Positions 1-7,815 of a stretch of 64,000 nt of DNA are shown here, in pieces (position 1 is the stretch's first letter; each line of letters begins with the position of its first letter). Made by a program: the position numbers and the translations under genes. The notes below the pieces were generated by a model that had not been told where the DNA came from, searched no databases, and worked only from the letters and a program-made list of their open reading frames with translations. Location of the stretch: assembly GCF_000949475.1 (NCBI RefSeq), contig NZ_JRHC01000003.1, forward strand, positions 434,001 through 498,000, given 5' to 3'. The DNA is from Draconibacterium sediminis (GTDB lineage Bacteria > Bacteroidota > Bacteroidia > Bacteroidales > Prolixibacteraceae).

Positions 1-510
1 ATTGAAAAAGACGGAGCACAACGTTTTTCTACCTTTTACGGGTATTACATGTTGTTGGCCATGGCGAAAGCTGATAATTATTCGGGAGCATTAGAGATTA
101 TTAAAGCGTATTGGGGAGGAATGCTTCAATTGGGGGCCACGACCTTTTGGGAAGATTTTAATATTGAATGGATGGAGAATGCTGGCAGGATAGACGAAAT
201 GCCAAAAGAAGGATCGGTGGATGTACATGCAACTTATGGCGATTATTGCTATCAGGGTTTACGCCATAGTTTTTGCCATGGTTGGGCATCGGGGCCAACA
301 GCATGGTTGTCGGAACATGTGTTGGGTATAAAAGTACTTGAGCCGGGTTGTAAAAAGATTGCAATTGAACCCAATTTGGGTAATTTGCAATGGGTTGAGG
401 GTACCTATCCAACTCCTCAAGGACTTATTAAGGTTAGACACGAAAAACAGGCAAATGGAAAGATTATATCTGATTTAACTGTACCAGCTGGAATAGAAGT
501 TGTTGAGTGA
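1..510 (+). CDS. GH78-like alpha-L-rhamnosidase, C-terminal fragment (5' end outside window)
   Basis: The reading frame is open from base 1 to the stop at 508-510, so only the last 169 residues are visible. They match the end of an (alpha/alpha)6-barrel rhamnosidase. The block GATTFWEDF sits where GH78 enzymes carry the Glu thought to act as catalytic base (usually TTMWE). It is followed by the H..GW..GP stretch and the C-terminal beta-sandwich (GCKKIAIEPNLGNLQWVEG). The tail closely resembles the end of the divergent GH78-like protein at 33265-35652 (RIEPHLGDLEWVEG), so the two probably belong to one subgroup. The first Met in frame is at 49, but the frame reads back cleanly to the edge, so this is not the start. 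Family assignment is fairly sure; substrate is inferred from the rhamnose operon downstream. Confidence 0.82.
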   Translation: MEKDGAQRFSTFYGYYMLLAMAKADNYSGALEIIKAYWGGMLQLGATTFWEDFNIEWMENAGRIDEMPKEGSVDVHATYGDYCYQGLRHSFCHGWASGPTAWLSEHVLGIKVLEPGCKKIAIEPNLGNLQWVEGTYPTPQGLIKVRHEKQANGKIISDLTVPAGIEVVE

Positions 511-552
511 TAAGTTTGGAATGTTTTATTCGAAATAATAAATATACAATAC

Positions 553-995
553 ATTGCGAAGATAGCAATTGCAAATGACCACGATGGTTATGAAATGGAA
601 TTGCCTCTTTAGATTGGCTGGAGAAACGAAACTACGAGATTAAAATTTTGGTACCGACTCCTTAGAATAAGTAGATTTCCCGGATTATTTACATTCACTC
701 GCTAATGTAATTGAGAGAGGCGAATTAGAATTTGGTATTTTGCTTTTTGGCAGCGGGTAGACTGTATCGTTTACTGCAAATAAACACCAGAGAATTCGTT
801 GGAGCGCTGTGTAGGATTTCATTGATTGCAAAATTAGCAAGAGAACACGACAATACCAATGTTTTATGTATTCTCGGGCGCTTTTTAATTCGTGAAGAAG
901 GAATAGAATTCTTGCTAACTTTTTTTGAAATAGAATTCAAGTGAGGTCGACATCACAAGCGCATTGATAAGGTTTCTGTTTGTTCTGTAGTATAA
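553..995 (+). pseudogene. rpiB: Degenerate rpiB / LacAB-family sugar-phosphate isomerase
   Basis: No intact gene lies here, but pieces of a RpiB-like isomerase (about 145 residues in the family) appear in order in shifting frames. From 559: KIAIANDHDGYEMEL, then TAG at 610. From 612: DWLEKRNYEIKI. From 650: GTDSLE, stop, VDFPDYLHSLANVIERGE, then LEFGILLFGSG, TAG at 758, then TVSFTANKHQRIR. From 804: ALC..IAKLAREHDNTNVLC, GRFL, TGA at 942, then GRHHKRIDKV. These match the family blocks NDHAGYE, DYPD, GILxCGSG, ANKHxGIRAAL, AREHNxANVL and GGRHxxRI. At least four in-frame stops and three frame changes show a dead gene. The usual start ATG appears as ATT at 553, and the catalytic Cys of the CGSG block is Phe. 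The spread of lesions argues against a sequencing slip. Confidence 0.85.
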
Positions 996-1022
996 GGTTC
1001 GTCGCCTAAATGGTATAAAAAA

Positions 1023-1895
1023 TCAATTAAGCCCTTTTCTGAAGTCAGAAGGACTCATGCCTGTTTTCTTTTTAAATAACAAACTAAAGTGATAAATATT
1101 TTGGAACCCAAGTTGAAAGGAAATTTCTGTAATTGATTTATTCGTAGATACCAATAACTCTTTAGCCCTGATAATTCGCAATTGAAGATGATATTGTGCA
1201 GGTGCAACACCAGTATATTTTTTAAACATTTTACGAAAATAGGAATAGCCAACGTTGTACTCTTGTGCCAGTGTTTCCATATTATACTCCATTTCAATAT
1301 TCTGCCGCATTTGGAAGCGCACCTTTTCAATAACTTCAGCTATATATTTACCCGAGAATTCTTTTCGCTTTTCAAACGAAACAATGTATCCCAGCAGTTT
1401 TACTATCATGCCCGATGCAATTTGTTGAAATCCCGGGCGTTCTTTTTCAACCAAATCATAAATCTTTAAATAAGTGTCAATTATTTCTTCTTTTATACCA
1501 CAATTAATTACAGGTTGTGCTGGTGAAAAGATATTGTTTTTCAGCAATTCGTTGGCGATTTTGCCATTAAACCCAATATAATTTTCCGTCCATCCTGTTG
1601 TACGTATTGGCCGATAACGGTGCCACTCGTTAGGCAGTATTAGTAATATACTACCCGGTTTTACTTGAAATTTGCCATGTTTGTTCTCAAATATACCAGT
1701 GCCTTCGGTAATGTAATTCAGCTGATATTCTTGTAAAATACGCCCTGATTCCCAATTGAAGAAATATTCTGAGGGATGTTCTGTTGGTGGGTATAGGGTT
1801 TTGGCTGATATGGTCGAGGTTCCGGCAACATTCAGATATAATCCCCAGTTAATATCCTCATCAGCGGTTGTCAGGTATTTAAAGTAATCTTTCAT
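1023..1895 (-). CDS. AraC-family transcriptional regulator, probable rhamnose-operon activator
   Basis: This 290-residue protein has an N-terminal cupin-like sugar-sensing half (about residues 20-130, with a beta-rich stretch around GTGIFENKHGKFQVKPGS) and a C-terminal double helix-turn-helix of AraC type (about 190-288). Typical motifs are YNMETLAQEYNVGYSYFRKMFKK and the second helix pair ITEISFQLGFQNIYHFSLLFKK, ending in MSPSDFRKG. It has no signal peptide, so it is cytoplasmic. The gene diverges from rhaT across 112 bases, the usual layout for a local activator. B. thetaiotaomicron has an AraC-type regulator (RhaR) beside its rhamnose operon, which supports the role by analogy. The inducer, L-rhamnose or a derivative, is inferred. 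Its 3' end faces the decayed rpiB. Confidence 0.88.
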   Translation of the reverse strand: MKDYFKYLTTADEDINWGLYLNVAGTSTISAKTLYPPTEHPSEYFFNWESGRILQEYQLNYITEGTGIFENKHGKFQVKPGSILLILPNEWHRYRPIRTTGWTENYIGFNGKIANELLKNNIFSPAQPVINCGIKEEIIDTYLKIYDLVEKERPGFQQIASGMIVKLLGYIVSFEKRKEFSGKYIAEVIEKVRFQMRQNIEMEYNMETLAQEYNVGYSYFRKMFKKYTGVAPAQYHLQLRIIRAKELLVSTNKSITEISFQLGFQNIYHFSLLFKKKTGMSPSDFRKGLN

Positions 1896-1936
1896 AAAAG
1901 AGTGTCAAAATATATAAAAAAACTGCCAAAATAACT

Positions 1937-1968
1937 ATTGTATACCATTTTTTTTACCAATATTTTTG
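1937..1968 (+). promoter_or_regulatory. Candidate Bacteroidota promoter for rhaT operon
   Basis: TATTTTTG at 1961-1968 fits the Bacteroidota -7 consensus TAnnTTTG exactly. ATTG at 1937-1940 is a near match to the -33 TTTG, starting 24 bases upstream. Transcription would start near 1975, leaving a leader of about 30 bases to the rhaT ATG at 2008. Inferred from sequence only. Confidence 0.5.
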
Positions 1969-2007
1969 AAACCTAATTAATATCAATAAAACTTAAAACT
2001 CTGAAAT

Positions 2008-3108
2008 ATGAACGCAATTCTCGGAATTCTTTTTCACTCTTTAGGTGGCGCTTCATCAGGTAGTTGGTACATGCCGTATAACCTGGTCAGAAAATGGCGT
2101 TGGGAAATTTACTGGATAGTCGGGGGACTTTTTTCCTGGATGATTATGCCTTACATCGCAACGGTATTAACCTCACCTGGGTGGCAAGATATTTTATCAA
2201 AAACCGACGCATCAACCATACGCCTTACCTATATACTTGGTGTATTGTGGGGCATTGGTGGACTAACTTATGGATTGGGAATTCGTTACTTGGGTATGTC
2301 CTTAGGTAATTCGGTATTACTCGGAATTACATCTTTGGTTGGTTCTTTGGGCTTGCCAATTCTTCGTAACATTGGTAATCTTGGCGAAATTCTTCCTGCC
2401 GGAGATTCGTTTTCCGATATGCTTTCAACTACCAGTGGTCGAATAATTATATTCGGAATACTGGTACTTATGGTTGGAATTGTTTTGTGTGGTAAAGCAG
2501 GCCTGATGAAAGATAAGGAACTTGCCAACGTTAAAGAGGGAGTAAACAGTGAGTTTAAACTGACTACAGGCTTAATTATTGCTGTTATCTCTGGTATTTT
2601 AAGCGCTTTCTTTAGTTTCGGAATCGATGCAGGAAAAGAAATGGGCGAAGCCGTTCGTGAAATTGCCGTTTCAAACAACTTTGCCTTCGTAAGCGATGGC
2701 AAATATTTATTCGAAAACAATATCATCTTTTTGGTCATTCTTTGGGGAGGTTTAACAACCAATATAATATGGTCAGTTGCATTAATTCTTAAAAATAGAA
2801 CAGGTCGCGATTTTATCGATACCAAAACTCCATTAGTAAAGAATTACCTGTTTTGCGCATTGGCCGGAACTACCTGGTTTTTGCAATTCTTTTTTTATGG
2901 AATGGGAGAAACAAAAATAGGTAATGGTGCCAGTTCCTGGATTTTACATATGTCAACCATTATTCTCACAGCTAACTTTTGGGGTTTCTGGCGTAAAGAG
3001 TGGGCTGGAGTTTCCGGAAAAACCAAAGCAACAATTTATTGGGGAATTGGATTGATTCTGTTATCCGTAATAATTATGGGTATTGCTAAAACCGATTTTG
3101 TTAACTAA
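2008..3108 (+). CDS. rhaT: L-rhamnose/proton symporter RhaT
   Basis: This 366-residue integral membrane protein begins with the RhaT-type opening AILGILFHSLGGASSGSWYMP and has about ten hydrophobic segments through to the C terminus. The RhaT family imports L-rhamnose across the inner membrane with a proton. The E. coli protein is 344 residues, so the length fits. Conserved-looking glycine-rich stretches include LGVLWGIGGLTYGLGIRYLGMS (about residues 90-115) and the late segment FLQFFFYGMGETKIG. It is the first gene of the rhamnose operon, 12 bases before rhaM, and follows the divergent AraC-type regulator. It takes up rhamnose released by the rhamnosidases encoded downstream in the window. 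No truncation is seen. Confidence 0.95.
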   Translation: MNAILGILFHSLGGASSGSWYMPYNLVRKWRWEIYWIVGGLFSWMIMPYIATVLTSPGWQDILSKTDASTIRLTYILGVLWGIGGLTYGLGIRYLGMSLGNSVLLGITSLVGSLGLPILRNIGNLGEILPAGDSFSDMLSTTSGRIIIFGILVLMVGIVLCGKAGLMKDKELANVKEGVNSEFKLTTGLIIAVISGILSAFFSFGIDAGKEMGEAVREIAVSNNFAFVSDGKYLFENNIIFLVILWGGLTTNIIWSVALILKNRTGRDFIDTKTPLVKNYLFCALAGTTWFLQFFFYGMGETKIGNGASSWILHMSTIILTANFWGFWRKEWAGVSGKTKATIYWGIGLILLSVIIMGIAKTDFVN

Positions 3109-3120
3109 ACTTCTTTATCC

Positions 3121-3435
3121 ATGCAACGATTGGCATTTAAAATGTACCTCAATGAAGGGCAAAAAGCAGAATACAAAAAGCGTCACAACGAAATTTGGCC
3201 GGAGCTAAAACAGCTTTTAAAAGATGCCGGTGTTAGCGAATATTCTATTTTTCTGGATGAAGAAACCAATATCCTTTTTGCTTTTCAGAAAGTCAGTGGC
3301 AAAGGAGGTTCGCAAGATTTAGGGCAAACCGAAATTGTGCAAAAATGGTGGGCTTTTATGAAAGATGTTATGAAAACCAATCCGGATAATTCACCAGTTT
3401 CTGTTCAGCTTGAAGAGGTGTTCTACATGGAGTAA
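3121..3435 (+). CDS. rhaM: L-rhamnose mutarotase RhaM
   Basis: This 104-residue cytoplasmic protein matches the full length of the RhaM family, a small ferredoxin-like fold that interconverts the alpha and beta anomers of L-rhamnose so that the isomerase gets its preferred form. Tyr18 and His22 (block YKKRHNEIWPEL) correspond to residues implicated in catalysis in E. coli RhaM. The paired tryptophans at 76-77 (QKWWAFM) are also typical. The gene is packed 12 bases after rhaT and 36 before the isomerase, so the three are surely cotranscribed. Translation starts at the only sensible ATG. Confidence 0.95.
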   Translation: MQRLAFKMYLNEGQKAEYKKRHNEIWPELKQLLKDAGVSEYSIFLDEETNILFAFQKVSGKGGSQDLGQTEIVQKWWAFMKDVMKTNPDNSPVSVQLEEVFYME

Positions 3436-3471
3436 CCAGTCAATAAAAATTAATCAGTAAAAAATATTATA

Positions 3472-4737
3472 ATGAGTGAGTTAATTAAAAAGGCATACGA
3501 AATTGCCAAAGAGCAATATGCTGCAATTGGCGTTGATACAGATGCAGCAATCGCTAAAATGAAAAATGTTAACATTTCGTTGCACTGTTGGCAAACCGAC
3601 GATGTAGGTGGGTTTGAGACACCCGATGCAGAATTATCCGGTGGAGGTATTCAAACAACAGGCAACTATCCTGGTAAAGCAACTTCAATTGCTGAAATGC
3701 GTGCCGACTTAGAGAAAGTACTTTCGCTTTTGCCAGGTACTCAACGTTTGAACCTGCACGCGATTTACGGTGATTTTCAGGGTGAAAAAGTAGATCGCGA
3801 TCAGATAGAGCCAAAGCATTTTCAGAGCTGGATTGACTGGTGTAAGGCACAAGGCATTGGCATGGATTTTAATGCATCATGTTTCTCTCATGATAAAGCT
3901 GCTGACGGTTTTACCTTGTCGAGCAAAAACGAAGAAAACCGTAAATTCTGGGTGGAGCATGTAAAACGTTGTCGTGCAATTTCTGCCGAAATAGGAAAAC
4001 AACTTGGAACTCCTTGCGTACACAATACCTGGATTCCTGACGGATCAAAAGATACACCAATTGACCGTAACGGGTTGCGTGCGATTTTGAAAAAATCGTT
4101 GGATGAAGCAATGGAAATTGACTATCCAAAAGAGTGTATGAAAGATGCAGTTGAAAGTAAATTATTTGGAATTGGTGCAGAATCAATGACTGTTGGATCA
4201 CACGATTTCTACCTTGGTTATGCAATTAGCCGTAACAAATTAATTTGTTTGGATAACGGTCACTTCCACCCAACCGAGCAGGTCGGCGATAAAATTTCTT
4301 CTTGTCTTCAGTTCATCGACGAAGTGTTGTTACACGTAACCCGTCCTATTCGTTGGGACTCTGATCACGTTGTAACGCTTAACGAAGATGTACAGCTGAT
4401 TGCTTCAGAAATTATCCGTAATGATTTCCTTGACCGAGTTAAGATTGGATTAGACTTCTTCGATGCTTCTATCAACCGTATTGGAGCATACGTAACAGGT
4501 ACACGTGCTGCAATGAAAGCTTTCCTTATTGCTGCTCTGGAACCAACTTCTGATTTGGTAAAATTGGAAGAAGCAGGTAAAAACTTTGAACGTCTAGCCA
4601 TGTTGGAAGAGCTGAAAACAATGCCGTTTGCTGCAGTTTGGGATTACTATTGTTTGCAGGAAGGCGTTGCAACAGGTATGGATTACATTGCTGAAATTCA
4701 GCAATACGAAAAAGATGTTCTTTCTAAAAGAGGTTAG
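3472..4737 (+). CDS. rhaA: L-rhamnose isomerase
   Basis: This 421-residue enzyme converts L-rhamnose to L-rhamnulose in the cytosol. It is named rhaA in E. coli and often rhaI elsewhere. Length and sequence match the family end to end. The N-terminal NISLHCWQTDDVGGFE block (about residues 34-49), the metal-site segment LDNGHFHPTE at 260-269 and RWDSDHV at 294-300 are all present. His264, Asp296 and Asp298 correspond, with a shift of two, to the manganese-binding residues I recall for E. coli RhaA. The gene is followed by a hairpin with a T-tract before the kinase gene, which may lower kinase expression relative to the isomerase. No missing key residue was seen. Confidence 0.96.
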   Translation: MSELIKKAYEIAKEQYAAIGVDTDAAIAKMKNVNISLHCWQTDDVGGFETPDAELSGGGIQTTGNYPGKATSIAEMRADLEKVLSLLPGTQRLNLHAIYGDFQGEKVDRDQIEPKHFQSWIDWCKAQGIGMDFNASCFSHDKAADGFTLSSKNEENRKFWVEHVKRCRAISAEIGKQLGTPCVHNTWIPDGSKDTPIDRNGLRAILKKSLDEAMEIDYPKECMKDAVESKLFGIGAESMTVGSHDFYLGYAISRNKLICLDNGHFHPTEQVGDKISSCLQFIDEVLLHVTRPIRWDSDHVVTLNEDVQLIASEIIRNDFLDRVKIGLDFFDASINRIGAYVTGTRAAMKAFLIAALEPTSDLVKLEEAGKNFERLAMLEELKTMPFAAVWDYYCLQEGVATGMDYIAEIQQYEKDVLSKRG

Positions 4738-4767
4738 GCATATTTTAATTTGTTAATTATAACATTG

Positions 4768-4823
4768 CCTCCCTTGTCTGGATTATTCAAAATCTGATAC
4801 CTGGCAAGGGAGGTTTGTTTTTT
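4768..4823 (+). terminator. Intrinsic terminator or attenuator between rhamnose isomerase and kinase genes
   Basis: CCTCCCTTG (4768-4776) and its perfect complement CAAGGGAGG (4805-4813) form a 9-bp stem with a 28-base loop, followed directly by TTTGTTTTTT. The kinase gene downstream has the same orientation, so the element may only partly stop transcription. Confidence 0.6.
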
Positions 4824-4831
4824 AGAAGGAG
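4824..4831 (+). promoter_or_regulatory. Strong Shine-Dalgarno site of the rhamnulokinase gene
   Basis: AGAAGGAG lies 6 bases before the ATG at 4838. Most genes in this window lack such a site and have A/T-rich leaders, so a near-perfect ribosome binding site is unusual here. It fixes the kinase start. Confidence 0.7.
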
Positions 4832-4837
4832 TATAAA

Positions 4838-6196
4838 ATGACCGAAGTAATAGCAGTTTTCGATATTGGTAAAACCAACAAAAAAATATTGTTGTTCGAT
4901 AATAACTTCAAGGTAGTTTATCAGCACGAGGAAAAGTTTCCTGTGGTGGAAGATGAGGATGGATTTGAATGCGATGATATTGATTTGATAACCACTTGGA
5001 TTTCTGAAACTCTTGCTGAAATAGCTACTAACGAAAAGTATGATCTTGTTGGCGTTAACTTTTCAACCTATGGTGCGTCGCTCATGTTTTTAGACGACCA
5101 GGGAAAACAGTTAACACCGGTGTACAATTACCTGAAGGAAATTCCTGCTGAAATTTCGGAGACGTTGTTTGCTGAATATGGTGGCAAAGATGAATTCTGC
5201 AGAAAAACTGCCAGTCCGGCTCTTGGATTGTTGTTGAACTCAGGTATCCAGATTTTATGGCTGAAACAAGAAAAGGCAGAAACATTTAGCAAAGCCAAAT
5301 CAATTCTACATTTTCCACAGTACTTATCTTATTCATTAACCCATAAAATAACATCGGAACCCACTTCAATTGGTTGCCATACCTTTATGTGGGATTTCGA
5401 CCAAATGAAATACCATCAGTGGTTAGGTGATAAAGGAACTGCCTTGCCTGAACCGATTACAAACGATCAGGTTTTTCCGGTAACAGTTGCCGATAGAGAG
5501 TTAAGTGTTGGAGTGGGTATTCATGATAGTTCTGCATCTTTGGCGCCTTATTTAAAAGCCAGTGCTGATAAATTTATTCTTGTATCAACAGGAACATGGT
5601 GTATTAACATGAATCCTTATAACACTGAGCCATTAACTGCGGCTCAGTTGGAGCAAGATTGTTTATGTTTTTTAACGCCCAATAAACAACAGGTTAAATC
5701 ATCACGCTTGTTTATGGGCCATTTCCATGAAGTGTGGGCCGAAAAACTGGCAAAACATTTTAATGTTGCCGGCGATTCGTTTAAGACCGTCAAATTGAAC
5801 GATGCGTTGCTGAGTAGTTTAACAGAAAAATATTCTGCTTCGGTTTATTTCCCTGCTGGAAAAGAAAGCTTCGAAGAAGGATTGGAAAAAGCTGATTTGA
5901 ACATTTTTGCCAATTATGAAGAGGCATACACCAAGCTGATGATAGATTTATCAGATCTGTGTGTACAGGCCATAAAGCTTGTAATTCCGGTTAACGATGA
6001 AACAGAAATACTATACATCTCAGGAGGATTTGCGCGTAACCCAATTTTTATTCACTTGTTGAAAGTAAATTTTCCTGATAAAAAAGTATTGATCTCAGAA
6101 ATTGATAACTCAAGTGCTTTAGGCGCGGCAATGGTAATAGCCGATGTATTTTCAGATGCCGATGTTTCGAAGCTGGACTTGGGGTTAATAGAATAA
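4838..6196 (+). CDS. rhaB: L-rhamnulokinase (FGGY family)
   Basis: This 452-residue cytoplasmic FGGY carbohydrate kinase phosphorylates L-rhamnulose to L-rhamnulose 1-phosphate; the Bacteroides name is rhaK. The N-terminal domain opens with the phosphate loop FDIGKTNKK (residues 8-16). Asp230 in GIHDSSASLAPY matches the catalytic base of the family. STGTW (250-254) and SGGFARNP (395-402) are the C-terminal nucleotide-binding blocks. The gene sits 100 bases after the isomerase, behind a terminator-like hairpin but with its own strong ribosome binding site. The position between isomerase and aldolase genes fixes the substrate much better than the family alone, because FGGY kinases act on many sugars. 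Confidence 0.94.
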   Translation: MTEVIAVFDIGKTNKKILLFDNNFKVVYQHEEKFPVVEDEDGFECDDIDLITTWISETLAEIATNEKYDLVGVNFSTYGASLMFLDDQGKQLTPVYNYLKEIPAEISETLFAEYGGKDEFCRKTASPALGLLLNSGIQILWLKQEKAETFSKAKSILHFPQYLSYSLTHKITSEPTSIGCHTFMWDFDQMKYHQWLGDKGTALPEPITNDQVFPVTVADRELSVGVGIHDSSASLAPYLKASADKFILVSTGTWCINMNPYNTEPLTAAQLEQDCLCFLTPNKQQVKSSRLFMGHFHEVWAEKLAKHFNVAGDSFKTVKLNDALLSSLTEKYSASVYFPAGKESFEEGLEKADLNIFANYEEAYTKLMIDLSDLCVQAIKLVIPVNDETEILYISGGFARNPIFIHLLKVNFPDKKVLISEIDNSSALGAAMVIADVFSDADVSKLDLGLIE

Positions 6197-6439
6197 GGCG
6201 AAAGAGTGAATACATATAGGGACGTTTTTTTGATCATTTACCATGAGTAATTGAAAAACCGTTGCTTTATCAAACAGTATAACAATTTACAGACAGATTG
6301 CAAATTCTGCTGATTAGCTTTTGGAAGAATATTTGAAAGAAGAAGGTACTTCGCTTTAAAGTAAGTTAATGTAACGCGATATACTGGTCTGCACAAAGAC
6401 AGACGCACAATATGGAAGTAAAAAATCAATTTTTATAAT

Positions 6440-7735
6440 ATGAAAAAGTTAGATACCAAATTAATGCATCCACGCGATCAGATTACAATGATTATTGATA
6501 AGATATATCGTAGTGGATTAACAACTACATCAGGTGGTAACATTTCAATTATCGACGATAACGGTGATGTTTGGGTAACTCCATCAGCGATCGATAAAGG
6601 TACTTTGCGACCAACAGATATGATTTGTGTTCGCAAGGACGGAACGATTGAAGGACGCCACAAACCTTCTTCTGAATACCCGTTTCACATTGCCATTTAT
6701 AAAAGTCGCCCTGAAATTAAGGCTGTAATTCATGCACATCCACCTGCACTGGTTTCATTCAGTATTGTGCGCCAAATACCAAATACGAATGTACTTCCAC
6801 AGGCAAAAAATGTTTGTGGTCCTATTGGTTACGCACCTTATGCGATTCCTGGTAGTGATGAACTGGGTGAAGTAATTGCCGACGAATTTAAGAAAGGAGT
6901 AAACGCGGTAATTATGGAAAACCACGGTACCGTAGTTGGTGGTTCAGACTTAAATGATGCTTATCAACGATTTGAGACGATGGAGTTTTGTGCACGCACA
7001 CTTATTAATGGCAACACCATCGGAAAACCAAACTATCTTACCGATGCACAAATTGATGAGTTTGAGGATCAAATTCCAAGATTGCTTCCTGAAATGACGG
7101 AAGTGAAATACTGTTCGGAAGAAAGAGCTATTCGTGAGCAAATCAAGAATATTGTATTGCGTGCCTGCGATCAGGGATTAATGATAAGCTCATACGGAAC
7201 TGTTTCGGTGCGATGGAAAGACAATGATTTCCTTATTACTCCAACAAATGTTGCTCGTTGGGACATTCAATTGGAAGACATCGTGCAAATTAAAGATGGT
7301 AAACGCGAACCGGGAAAAATTCCGAGTAGATCAACCTGGTTACACCAGGAAATTTACAAGCGTTTTCCACATGTAAATTCAATAATTCTTACACAAACGC
7401 CTTATTTAATGGCCTACAGTGTTACCGGCGAAAAAATTGATGTGCGCACCATTCCTGAAAGTTGGATTTTCTTACAAGATATTCCGAACATGCCATTCGG
7501 TGCGCATTTTGCAGGTGAAGAAGTCATTCTGAACACTCTATCTGAGAATACTCCGGCGGTAATTATTAACAACGACTCTGTATTGGTAACCGGCGATAAA
7601 TTACTGGGAACTTTCGATAAACTTGAAGTAGCCGAATTTAGTGCCAAATCATTAACCATGGGCGCATCGCTTGGAAAGCTAATTCCAATTAACGATGAGC
7701 AGGTGGAAGACTTGAGAAAGAAATTTTTAGGTTAA
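6440..7735 (+). CDS. rhaD: Two-domain class II aldolase, probable L-rhamnulose-1-phosphate aldolase
   Basis: This 431-residue protein consists of two class II aldolase/adducin domains in tandem. The first (about 10-205) has the full catalytic set: Glu79 (SSEYPFH), zinc ligands His98 and His100 (HAHPP) and His162 (ENHGT), spaced like E73, H92, H94 and H155 of fuculose-phosphate aldolase. The second (about 225-425) keeps the fold but has TQT at 318-320 where the first has HAH, and NDS at 379-381 where HGT should be, so it looks catalytically dead. The likely reaction cleaves rhamnulose 1-phosphate to DHAP and L-lactaldehyde. E. coli RhaD has one domain of about 274 residues; B. thetaiotaomicron also has a class II aldolase in this operon. 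The 243 bases upstream hold nothing I recognise. Symbol assigned by function and context. Confidence 0.85.
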   Translation: MKKLDTKLMHPRDQITMIIDKIYRSGLTTTSGGNISIIDDNGDVWVTPSAIDKGTLRPTDMICVRKDGTIEGRHKPSSEYPFHIAIYKSRPEIKAVIHAHPPALVSFSIVRQIPNTNVLPQAKNVCGPIGYAPYAIPGSDELGEVIADEFKKGVNAVIMENHGTVVGGSDLNDAYQRFETMEFCARTLINGNTIGKPNYLTDAQIDEFEDQIPRLLPEMTEVKYCSEERAIREQIKNIVLRACDQGLMISSYGTVSVRWKDNDFLITPTNVARWDIQLEDIVQIKDGKREPGKIPSRSTWLHQEIYKRFPHVNSIILTQTPYLMAYSVTGEKIDVRTIPESWIFLQDIPNMPFGAHFAGEEVILNTLSENTPAVIINNDSVLVTGDKLLGTFDKLEVAEFSAKSLTMGASLGKLIPINDEQVEDLRKKFLG

Positions 7736-7757
7736 AATAGAAATTAATAACTTTCAG

Positions 7758-7804
7758 AACCTTGTAAATCCCTTAGAAGTTTGGTGTTTACAAGGTTTTT
7801 TTAT
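7758..7804 (+). terminator. Intrinsic terminator after the aldolase gene
   Basis: AACCTTGTAAA (7758-7768) pairs perfectly with TTTACAAGGTT (7788-7798) around a 19-base loop, followed by a T-tract. It separates the aldolase gene from the SDR gene, so the SDR may be transcribed only by read-through. Confidence 0.75.
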
Positions 7805-7815
7805 TTGTAACAAAA

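Noticed and set aside
732-944. A 70-codon open frame that could be called a small gene
   Set aside because: It is only one piece of the decayed rpiB, as the blocks before and after it continue in other frames.
2286-2825. Open frame of 179 codons opposite rhaT
   Set aside because: Shadow of the membrane protein gene: proline- and serine-rich, no start signal, no family match.
6197-6439. Possible gene relic or extra promoter between kinase and aldolase genes
   Set aside because: Both strands were read in all frames. The longest open stretches are short with no recognisable family blocks, and no TAnnTTTG box was found.
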